Positions 49,972-61,900 of a stretch of DNA of 64,000 nt are shown here, in pieces. The DNA comes from Leishmania infantum JPCM5 (lineage: Eukaryota > Euglenozoa > Kinetoplastea > Trypanosomatida > Trypanosomatidae): positions 242,433 to 306,432 of the forward strand of contig NC_009419.2 of the NCBI RefSeq assembly GCF_000002875.2, written 5' to 3'. The notes under the pieces are model-generated. The model worked only from the letters and a program-made list of their open reading frames with translations, did not search any database and was not told where the DNA came from. Both the position numbers and the translations under genes were made by a program. Each line of letters begins with the position of its first letter. The stretch's first letter is position 1.

Positions 49972-52900
49972 ATGCCGCCAAAGACGAAGGGCCACACCCT
50001 CGTGGGAAGGCAAAAGGTGTTCCGACATGCCGTCGAGCATGTGCGTCTAGGGCTAGGGCACACGGTCCTCGGCAACCTCAGCCTCGGTCTTGCGGTATCG
50101 AGCACCAGCGCTGCGGAAGGCAGCTCGACGGCAGGCCGCCCTGCCTTCTATGTCGAGCTGAATGAGCAGCTTCTCTCGCACACCTCGAAGGACTTCAAGA
50201 AGTTCCGCTGGGAAGTGCTGGAATTGTGCGAGACGAACTCGCTCTTTCAGCTGCACCACCGGCAGCTTGCGCAGAAACTGCTGGCGTGCTTGATCGACCG
50301 CAGAGATCACCGCGTCGACGCGACCACTGATGAGTCGGCAGGCACCAAAGAAGCCACGAAAACCGCGTCGGTACAACGGCAGCACGGGGACGGATCGACG
50401 ACGCAGGCGTACGAGGCCTTTGCACGACTGACCATTGCGTTCGTGCGGGACATGGGCAGCAAGTTCCTGCCCTACTTTCAGATCTTTCAGCAGGCAGTGC
50501 AGGCTGGCATTTATGACCACTATGGGCACTTGATCGTTGACACGGCCCGGCTGCAACTGGTGTTCGCCGTGCAGGCAGCGTGGTGTCGCGAGCTGCGTGA
50601 GTGCTGGGCCGACCCAGCCCACGCCGCTCTCGTTCGTCGGGTGATTCGGCAATACGTTGCGCAGCTGCACGACACAAAGGAGTACGTGCGGCGGCTGTCG
50701 GCGGAGCTGCTAGCCTTTTTGTGTCGTCTGAGCCGTCCTCTGCTGCCGCTGGTGGTGGAGGAAGCTTGTGGGGATGTGTTGCGCAGCTACGAAGAGACCG
50801 CAACTGTAGCGGCAGCCGTGGAACGGGACTGGGACGAAACGAGTAGTCGTGGCAGCGTCAGTGAGCGCGATGGCGATGGCGACGACAGCGTGGGTGAAGA
50901 GGAGAGTGACGGCACTCAGAGCTCTGTTGGAGCTGCGCCATCCACTTCAATCTGGGCGAACAGTGTGCAGCTGCTCGATTTCGTGCGGACGACGTTGCCT
51001 CACCATCCAGTCGTGGATGGGCTAACCTACTTTATCGGGGAGCTGTTTCGAGGTGTGCGCGGTTCCCTCAGCTCCTCCTTTGAAACCCACTACGTGCGCC
51101 TCTTGCACGCCTTCCAGCTCCTGACGCGGCAAGACGGGAACTGGGACGAGGCACGCTCGCCCGTTGATGTGGTGCGGCTCATGCACCAACTTCGACACCC
51201 GCTTGTCCCCTTCCTCGACGCCGTCAGCGAGGAGGACGGAGATGATGCGGCAGTGCAACACAAGGAGATGCGGCGGTATGCCGACCTTCACTCCACGCGC
51301 TGGTCTGTCGCGTTTGGCCTGCCAGATCACGGCGAGGACGGCGAGGAAGGGGAGGAGGGTGCGACCGTGCTTAGCGGCAGTGACGTGCAGGGGGCCCGAC
51401 ACCTTCTGCGCAGCATCGGCAGCCTAGCACTAGGAAACGCCACCGCGACAGTGCTGCGGGAAACTAAGAAGCAGTCTGCCTTCCTTCGGCCAGGCTCTTC
51501 CGACGAGGACGAGCTCGACGACGGCGCTTCGGCGGAGGCGGCAAAGGGAGACGGTGCCGTCTCCGCCGTGAAGAACGCCACCATGCGCCCCAGTCACCGC
51601 ATCCTCGCGGCGGCCGTGCTCAGCCTTGGCTCGGCCTACCTGTCGCCGTCTTGGCCACACTACATTGATTTCCTTACGGCCATGATGGGGTCAGTGAACT
51701 TCGCGTTGTGGGTTGACAGTCGTGAGTCAGCGCTACTGCAGCGCCTCGCGGCGCAGCTGCTCGCGGCGCTTCGCCACCCACCTTCCAGTGCCTCCTTGGA
51801 CACGGACGATGCAAGGGCGCACGCTGCAGTGGATGCGACAACTCTGCTCGAAGTGGCGGCCGCCATTCTCCGTCTCCTCTCCCCGCTCTGTCTATCTCCC
51901 TGCCTTGGTTCCAGCGCGGGCGCCGGTGCGGATGTATCTTCGCATCTCCTACAGCTGCAGCAGTGGTTTGTGCCAGTTGCCAAGGCAGCGGTGCAGGTGT
52001 GCGTCAAGGCGGCCACGAAGGCGCTGCCGCACGTCGCGCGGTGTCGCCGCTGTGAACAGGCGCAGCAGATCCTCTTCGCTTTCGCACAAGATGTGCTGCA
52101 GAAGAACTACGCTTTCGCCCTCGAGCAAGAGCGCCGCATGGCTGAGGAGGCCGACGCGCGTGATCTCGTGGGAGGGGAAGGTGGTGCACATCGTGTTGGC
52201 AGCACCGCTGGCCTGCACGACACCCGCGAAGACGCCTACATGTCGGAGGATGATGACGGCGCCGATGGGAAAGAAGCGGGGGGCGCCTACGCCGCGAAGC
52301 GTGCGCAGCGTCGCAGCGAGCACCTGCGCATCCCGTCCTACCTTACCCCCTTTGCTCTCACCCTACTGCACACGATCGGGATGGCCCTCTGGCAGGGCGC
52401 CACAGTCGACGTGCGCGAACTGCGTAGTGCAGCCACGCATACGGCCGCGCTGTCGACCTCGCTCGATGATGCTATGATCACCGCGCTGCGCCAGTCAAGC
52501 GTGCGGCGTGCGGTGCTGCTGAGTCGACTCCTGCAGGACCACACACAGCACATGGTAGTGAGCCCGCTGCAACAGCTGCTGCGCCTCAAGTCGATGCCGT
52601 CCACCGCAGCCAAGTGGAACAACACCAAAGGAAACAGCGCAGTTGCAGCAACAAACAGAGAAGTGTCGATGCGCGACGTGCTCGAGTCCATGACACTGGA
52701 ACTCCTGCAGTACTACAAGGCAACGCAGGGCTCAGCGCCGTCCTCGACTGCGTCGGAGGCAATGGCCTACGTCTCTTGTGCCTTGCCGCTCATCCAGCTG
52801 CTGGTATCAAACGCAGTGGCGGCAACGCCGTCGTCGACCTCTCCCGTGAAGGCGGCTCTCCTGAGCCTCTTGCAGAGTATCGAGGAGCAAGACCAGGAAG

Positions 52901-55900
52901 GTGCAAAGTCGTCTCGACCGGCAGTGAGGACGGCCGCGGCGGCGTCGTCGTCGGTTCGCACCACCGCGCTGGACCCAGCCGTCTATGCCTTGTACGCGGA
53001 GGTGGCGGCCATGCTGGTGCACCTGACCACTAGGCCTTCCGCACGCAGTGGCACGAAGCGGTTGAAGAAGAAGTCACTGAAGAGTCAGCACGCGGCCGAT
53101 AACGGTGTGCACGACGGCAGCGCTACACGCGACGATGAGCAGGAGGGCCTGCGTCACCTTTGCCGCACCGTGGCGGTTCTGGTGCATGGCTTCCAGCAGC
53201 TTCGCGCGGCCACCTCGCCTCGTGAAACTTCGGGAAGCAGCAGCACCAACAACCCCGTCGACGAAGACACGGAGCTCGCTGCAGCCTCGACCGCCTTGTC
53301 GGATCAGACGCGCGTTCAGCTCCTGCACGGCGCAGAGGTGTTGCTGCACGCTCTGCTCTGGATGTTCAGTCTCGACTCGAACAGTCAGCTCTACGGGGAT
53401 GACTCTGGAACGGGGGTCGCTGCGTTCGCGCAGATGCGTGGCATGCCCGCTCTTGCAGCGGAGGCGCTCCCTGCGCACACACGAGCAGCACTGCGCTCCC
53501 TGCGTGCGGCACTGCCGAGTGTCCTTCACAGAGCTTTTGTGCAGGATGTGCTCCTCGAGTGTCTCGCCGCCCCGATTGCCGGCCTTCGCCTACTGGCGCT
53601 GCGGCTGCTGCGCCTAGTGTGTCATCCATCTCTGGACATGGCAGACCGTCTCGTCGGTGCCCCAGCGGTGCCGCTTGACCTGATTGATGCGCTGCTCAGT
53701 GCCGCGCGCTTCAACCCGCTCTCGCACACCGGCAAGCTCGACGGCATGCAGCAGGAGCTATCACTGCTGACGTACCAAGTGGAGTCTGGCGCCATCACAC
53801 AGCCCTTCCATCGTCAACTCATTGCGCGCACAATGATTGGTTTTCTCTACATGAAGTTCACCGGCGCGTGGGAGATCGCGTCGAAGGTGCTATGCAGCTT
53901 GGTGGCGCAGGAGCAAACGGGCCTGATGAGCGTCAAGGACATCGACGACAACGACGACGACGACGGCCGCAACACTGAGGCGGGGCTGGATGAGCAAGGA
54001 GACGAAGAGACCCGAAAAGGTGGCAGTAGTAGCACAAGCCTCGCCACGCCGGCGCAGCACCACAAGCCGCAGCGTCTCCGGCGGCTGGAGCCGGTGGTGT
54101 GGAACTCCGTCGTGTGCGTTCACGCTAGAGCACTGGTCATGGGTGACGTAGTCGCCGCCGGTGATGCGACCTCATCGGCGGAGAAGGTGCACCTGCGTGG
54201 TGATGAGCACGCGGTCACTGGCAATGCGGATGATGCAGCGGCCGCCACCGCATCGTGTCAGGCGCAGCTGGCCCAGCTGCCGTGCCTCTACGGCATCTAC
54301 CTCACCGACCAGCAGCGCCACGTCAAGGGTGAGCTCGTGAGCCGCGTCTTCTCCAGCACGCAGTACAGCACTGCGGCGATGACTCTGCTGAACAGCACCA
54401 AGGCAGATTACGAGGTAGTGCGGTGGGATCAGCATTGGATGCTGTCGCAGTGTTGCATGAGCAACTCGGTCGACGCAGCGAAGGCGGCGACCAGCCGCAA
54501 GCAGCAGCAGGGCACCAGCGTCACCACGGCCGCCCTGTACGCCACCTCCACCGACCGCTCCACTCTTGCCCAGACGTTCCTTTCCATAATGGAGGCGATG
54601 GTGAAGTCGAGCTCCGCAATCGATCGCAAGGTGCGCCTCGTGGAGGATGTCGTGCTCGAACTTGTCGCGGTGGAGCGCAACCGCCATCCAAGCGGCGTCG
54701 ACGGCTCGCAGCTGCGCAAGTTCGACCAGCGACTGGAGGTCGCGATGCGGGCATGCGCCGCCGCGCCGAGTGGGGTGCTGACCGCCCATCAGCGCAGGCA
54801 TGTAACGGCGGCCGTGCAGCGTGACATTGATGCCCGAAATGCGGAGCTGCAGGGCATATACGTATCGTACCTCTCCGAGGTGAACCCGCGGCTGCAGCGC
54901 GTCGCCGTGGACAACCTCAAGCGCCTGCGCGTGGAGCCGTTCTACACGTATCACGCTAAGCTCGTCCCGTACTGTGACAGCATGAAGAACCTCTTCGCCT
55001 TCCTCAGCGCCTTCCACGTCGAGAGCGACGTGCCGGCGCACGACGTTGTCGCGTACGTCTCGGCGGCTCTGTCCCTCGCGTTGCCGAAGCTACTGACAGC
55101 GGTGTCCAAGAAGAAACTGAAGGAGCAGGCAGTGCTGAGCCGGCGGCTGATGAGCTACCTCGATCATCTTACCCCATCGGCGGCGGTGAGCAACAACAGC
55201 AGCAGCAGCGTCAGCCCCGGCGCTACAGCAAAGGACCCTCTCGCAGAGGTGTTTGACCAGCTGCTGCATCGCCTCTTGTCCTTCGCCATGCCGGCTTCCA
55301 CGACGTTGGCGTCCCTGGCTGCTGACGGCGCGAGCGCATACGACTTTCTCGCCAACGTGTGGGAGGACATTGTGTACAGGGGGTGTGGCATGTCGCTGGC
55401 GAAGGAGGCAGGTGGCGCCAGTGACTGTGCCGGGGGCACGGCCACTATCTCGGAGCCGCGCCGGCGCTCCAGCCATCACGGTATTCGACGCCTTGAGCGC
55501 TTCCTGAAGCAGCTTAGCAGAGCGCTGCGGCTCCTGGAGGCGATGCTGCACGCTGTGGGGCAGCGCTTCTCCGTCTACGTGTCAACATGCCTGCACGTGG
55601 CCCTCCAAGCCTACCTTGTAGCGTGCAAGCAGTCGCTGCGTGCACCGGTGGACAACCTGCTCGCGAGCCTCACCAGCCACGAAGCGACGCCGCAGGAGGA
55701 GCGAGCGCGGCGGTGGGCTGCGCTGCTGAACAAATCACTGGCCACCAGCGCTCTCTCCACGTCTTTGGCCCACGTCCGCCGCGCCGCAATGACGATTGTG
55801 GCGCTGCTGTTCGAGCAGTTCCCTGAGGACGTCATGGATGTGCTGCGTGGCAGGAGTGAAGCGAGCGTCCGCGGGAGTAGCAGCGCAGTGGGCCATGCCG

Positions 55901-58900
55901 CCACCACGACAGCACTCCCCCTCTTCACGCGCTATCTCACCATGCTGTTTGAGAACTCGAAAGGTACCACGGTGGACGGTGGCAGAGGCGCGCTTGTCAG
56001 CCGCGCCGGGCGGGGCGCGGTGGCAGTGGCGGCAAAGAGCTCTGTTACCCCGGTGCTGCGCCTCTTGACGGCGTGGGTCCGCAGCCCAGCTCTTCTTCCG
56101 CTCTTTTCTGCCTACCCTGACGTTGCCGTCGGGACGCTGGAGGAGGTGTTCGCCGTGAACCACAATGCGGCCTCGGTGCACCGTGCCTCGACGCAGGCTC
56201 TCAACGAAGGTCTCCGCTGTGTCTCAGAGCTGCTGAGCTGCGCAGAGGAGCCGGTGCACGAGCTCCCCGGTATACCTGCGGCTGTTGCGGACAAGAAGGG
56301 CGGAGTGTACAGCAGTCGTCTGCCGGTGAGGACGATGTTTCGGCACTCCTTCCTGGAGAAGCACATTGTGCGCGTCTTTACCTCCCTCTACACCCTCCTC
56401 ACTTCGGGCGCCGCGCGAGAGGAAAAGGAAGCCGCGGCGGCAGCGATGACAACAGCAACCGCGGCAGCGTCAAGAGGGTCGGGGGAGGCAGTGGCTGCCC
56501 GCGCAGAGCGGCGAAAGCCGTCACGCAGCAGCAAGCCGACCCGCACGGCCTCGCCAAAGGGCCGCCAAAGTGCGCGTGACCGGGAAAGGCCAACGTCCAT
56601 CATGTCCCTCAGTGTGTCCATGTGGCGAGAGGTGATGCGCACCATTGCGCAGCTGTCGCGATTCCTGCATGTCGGCTCGGCGACGTCGGCGTCGGCGTCG
56701 GCGTCCTCGCTGGCGAGCATGCTGAACCGCCTGCTCGAGCTTGCACTGAAGATGGTCGCCCACCCCGTGTGCATGACGGACGCGCCCACAACGCAAATGG
56801 TGACAGGCATCGCCCAGGCGTTGATGGAGCAGGTGGCGGAGGTCGACTACCGAGCGCACTGGCAGCCGTTGGTGCGGCTCTTCAACTTGGTCGTCAATCC
56901 ACACGCCCGGCACACCCTCTGCGCCACACTGTCGTTGGCGGTGGCAAAGCTCGCACTGCCAACCTCGTCGCCGTCGGCCGACCCGCCACGGATGGAGTGG
57001 TTCCGCCGCCAGCTCGCCGCGGCGGCGCGTGCGGTCGCCTGCCTGAATAGTTTTGAGAACGACGAGACGTTTGAGCGGTACGATTTCGAGCTGCGCTACC
57101 ACACCCTGCACTCTCTTCATGATTTCTTCGTTTACTTCGGCAACTACGGCGCTCTTCACCGCGGTTGTACTGCCGACAGCAACGTCAAAGGCGGAAGCGG
57201 CACCAGCTCGGTGCGGAAGGTGCGGGCGTACGACGGTGCTGAGGACGTGCAGCTGCCTCTCGACAAGGAGTACGCACCGGTACTTGCGACCGAAGCAATG
57301 GCGGTTCTGGCCGCGAACGTCGTCTTCTTCCTGCGAGACCCCGAGCAGACAATCCGCGCGCTCGTGCTGCCTTTACTGCACTCGATGGTGCGCTACGCCT
57401 CCCTGGGAGGTCAGCGCAGCAGCGGCAATGCAGGACTCACGGAACAGCAGCTGGCGTACAGGACACAGCTGCTCGAGACTACGCTACGCCACGAGGTTCT
57501 CGCCTCCCTGCGGCGCGGCGTCGTGGCCAAGGATGTTCACATTCGCTGTGCGCACATGCAGGCCTTTGAGGGCTTCGGGCGCCACTTCAGCGCTGAGTTC
57601 CCGAGCTTCGCTCTGCTGTACTCCCCCAACACGGAGCAGAACTTCTACGCAAACGTCGGCCACGTCCAGCATAGGTGCCGCCTACATGCCCTGGCGGTGC
57701 TGCGGCAGCACGCCCCAGATATGAACGTGCGTGACGTGTTGCGCGTCTTTGTGCCGTTTCTGCTGAGCGCTGTGAAGGACTTTGCGGAGGGCAAGCGCAG
57801 CCAGGCCAACCTGACGGAGGGTCGTGCGCGTGGCTACTGCGACGCCGTGCTGCTCACAGTGAGCTCCATTGCGGCGCGTCTGCCGTGGATGGCGTACTAC
57901 CGCGTGCTGTCGCTCTTCCTCTCGAACGCGAATGCGAATGCCAACCTGCGAGCGACGATGCTGCGCGGCGTGGTTCAGGTGCTCAGCACCTTCCATTTTC
58001 TGGACGACCCTGCTGAGGCCAGCGCCGAAGGTGCGGCGGCCCACGTGGGCGATGATGGGGAAGCGGAGGAAGACGAGGTCAACGACGTGGACGATGCGGT
58101 GCGCGCCGAGCTGTCCGCGAAGCAGCGTGAGTACCGTCACGCGAAGGTAATGCGGGTGCTCGAGGTCGACGTGCTGCCGCAGCTGTACAGCTACTTGGGT
58201 GACAAGGAAGCGAGCAAGGCAATCAGTGGCCGCGGCGCCGTTAACCAGCACAGCATTACTGCTGTGCGTCAGGAGCAGGAGCGCGAAGACGCGGCGTCGG
58301 CGCAGACGAAAAATGCGCTGCTGCAGCTGCCAGTGGCGATGGCGATCACAAAGATTGTAAAGCACTTCCCAGAGGACCGCTTCCACGTGCACGTCGACCA
58401 CCTGCTCGACGAGCTCATCAAGAAGCTGCGCACAAAGAATGACAAGCGTCGGGAGAGCGCGCGCCGAATCCTTGGTGCGATGCTGCAGGAGACGGGACCG
58501 TCCAAGCTGAAGTTCGTGGTGGCAAAGCTGAAGGACAATCTCGTTCACGGCTACCAGCTCCACGTGCTCGGCTACACACTCGTGACGCTCCTGCACCAGC
58601 TCTATGAGCCGAACAGCAAGCTCCTGCAACCATCCAGGTCCTCCTCGTCCGCTGCAGTGGCCGCCGCCTCCCACTCGCCCGCGCGTAGTGCTCCTCAAGA
58701 TCCGGTGCAGGAGGCTCTGGAGGGGGCGAAGAAACAGCACCGGCGCAACAGTCCGTCATCGCCTCCGTCGCGCCGGCAGCGTACAGAGAAGGCCGCAGAC
58801 AAGGATGGCAAGAGCGGAACAGATGTGCCACCGGCCGAGCAGGTAGACGAGGACACCGCTGTCGAGCGCGCGGAGGAAGCACTACTGCAAGAGCTCGGCA

Positions 58901-61900
58901 CCGCCACGCACGCCAGGTTCGACTACCGGCACGGCATTGACTGCCTCACAGAGGTGTTGGAGGACCTGCTGCTCATCTTCCTGGACGACTACCTTGGCGA
59001 GGTAGGTGTGCAAAAAGAGCAGGTGGAGGTGATGAGCACCATGGTCGAAGTGAAACGCAACCGGGCGTTACAGGGCTTCGCCTTTCTCGGCAAGCACTGC
59101 GACGCCGAGACAGTGATGCAGGCGTTCCTTCACCGCATCACGTGGGTGCTCACACCGCCATCCGAAACCGCCATGAGCGCGGGGGAGCTGCATGGCAGTG
59201 CCAGAGCCCGCGCATTGCTGGTGCAGGAGATGAAGAGCAAGTATCTGACCATCAGCAAGGGCGGGAGTGCGGATCTGATTTTCGTGAACAAGGTGCGTCT
59301 GCTCGCCGTGCGCGTCGCACGCTCTATCATGGCGAACCCGACCATGTCAGTCGAGAAGTCGTTTGAGCAGGTGCGCCGCCTGCTCGACCAGCACAATCGC
59401 ACGCGCGAGGAGAAGATCGTCGCGTTCGAGGCAAAGAATGGCACGCGGCGCATCCGCGGCAACGCGCACGTCATCCTGCACACGGCAGAACGCCAGAGCC
59501 GCAAGGAGCAGCTGGATCAGAACTACCTCGTCGCCCCGGTGCCGGAGCGCGTCGACGTCGACTTCAGTGCGCACACCATCCTGGCCACGCAGCAGAAGCA
59601 GAAGCTGCGGGTGTACCGCGGTCGGTACGGGAAGGAGCTGATGGAGGCGGCGAAGAACTTCTACCGCGAGGACCCGGTCACGGCCGTTGTGCTCGATACC
59701 CTCGACGAGTTCCTCTTAAAGTTTCTGCTCAGCGTGCTGAAGCAAGTGTTAGGGATCGGCAAGGAAAAGCGTTACTCAAAGGCGGCCATGAAGCTGGACA
59801 TGCTGCGCCACCACCGTGCGCGGCAGCAGGAGCGGGAGGCAGATGGGGAGGACAGTGCCACGTCAGGCGATGACGATGGTGTCCAAGACGAGGAGGGCCA
59901 CGTCGATGAAGCGCAGGAGGCTCACACAGAGCGCGGATCGGAGGAGGATGAGGAAGAAGAGGGCGGCGCAGCGGGCACCGACGCCGTCGAGAATGGCGAG
60001 AACGTGGACGGGCTGGGGGCGTTTGCGGAGACGCAAGCAGTGGCAGAAGGGGACGCGAAGAATGCTACCCGTCAGGCGCGGGGCGAGGCGCAGCTGGCCG
60101 CGGCCCTCCTAGCCCCTGGAAGCGATCTCACAGTCACCTTCACGCGCGAGCATCGTGGCCTGCTCGAGTCGCTCGTCCCTGCCGTTCTGACGTGCCTGCA
60201 GGGCGAAGGCAGCGACGCGGTCGTCGCGAACGCGCTCGATTGCCTGCTCGCACTTGTCTCCCTGCGACCACCGCTCGACGCTGTCAACGGACTGCAGAAG
60301 GAGCTCTTCGAGACCGTGACCAGCTTCATTGAGCGCGGCTCCGTTATCAAACAGCGAGCCATCCGCCTCACGGCGGCCATGGTAGCTCACCAAAAGTACG
60401 TCGTCTCGGAGTCCAACGCAGTACAACTCGTGAAGCTCGTCCGTGCCGAGTTGATGGAGCGGAACGAGTACATGTCTGTTTGCCTTAGTCTCCTCTACGC
60501 CGTCCTCGGCAAGCACGTGCACATCGCTGAAATATACGACTTGATGGACATCATCACAGAGCTGCTGCTGCACTGGAGCGCGCACCGCGTCATTCGGCGC
60601 CGTTGCATCCTCATCCTTGTCCGCTTCCTCCTAGAGTACCGCCTGACGCCAGAGAAGTTCAAGTCTCACATCGACCTCTACTGTCGCAACCTCGACTACC
60701 CGGAGCTGACGGGGCGCACGGCGCTGCTGGAGCTGCTCGACGCGCTCATTCTGCGACTGCCCGCCGTTATCCTGCGCGAGGAGGCGCCGGTGCTGCTGGT
60801 GCCGCTAGCAGCGACGGTGACGGGCAGTGAATGGGTCGAGTGTCGCCGGCAGGGCGGCACCGTTCTCCAGCACCTGGCCCGCTGCGCCGGCGTCGATGTG
60901 CTGGTCCCTATCCTGTCGTCGTGGATGGCCGCCGCGCAGCCGCGGGCGACGCGCAGCATGGGTGTGCAAACGTGGGCCGCCATTGTCCCTGCCCTGGCTG
61001 AGTTCTACGAGCTCGGCGCCGACCAGAAGGGCGAGGACGACGACGGCGACGAGGACGCAGCAGCAGCCAAGGCGCAGAACCGTGCTGCCTTCCAGGCCTG
61101 TTGCGCATGGTCAGTCGAAGCTGTGCTTGATGGATGTATGTTCGATCAACTGGCTGCCGCGCGCCGCAACAAGCAGCTGCATCAGCTATCCGCGAAGTCG
61201 CGTGAAAAGGTGGAGACGGAAGGGTGGGCGTACATCTTCTATAGTCTGCGCGCCGCCGAGACGATGCTGACGGCGCTGCCGCACGAGCTGTATCCGCTTC
61301 TGGCGCCACGCCTTCTGCCCCACATTACGGAAGTGCTCATTCTGCACACCCATCCGTGGGTGCGTGCGGTGGCGATGCGGGTGTTGCGACACTACCTCTA
61401 CACCTACGTCGAACGCCACTGCTACTACCTGCAAGAGGACGCGTGGCAGGAGTCGGCATGCGGGCAGGCAGACAGTGGCACAACCGATGGCGACACCACG
61501 GCGAGCAAAGGCGACGGCGACGTAGCCGCTCTCCTATTCGTCACGGAGGCGACAAGCGTGCCCTCAAAGGCGGCCGTCGCACAAGCCTTGCAGACCCTGC
61601 AAGCCTTCTCCAGCCTCCTGAAGCGTCTCCTAGGTATCGTGAGCACATCCGATGTGGCGATGGAGGTGTACAACGCCCACCGCGCGATTGCCAACCCCGT
61701 TCGAAGCGAGCTGCTCAAGGTCGCCATCTACGTGCTGCGAGCCCAGGTCCAACTGGCGCTCTTCGCTCTGACACGCGCCGCCACGACCGGCCGGCACCGC
61801 TACCATCGAGATGTTCAGCAGCGTGTGCGCACCGTGTACACATCGCTGCAGCATCAGCTCTTCTCTCTCACCTCTCCAGTCGTGCAGCAGGAAAGCCTTG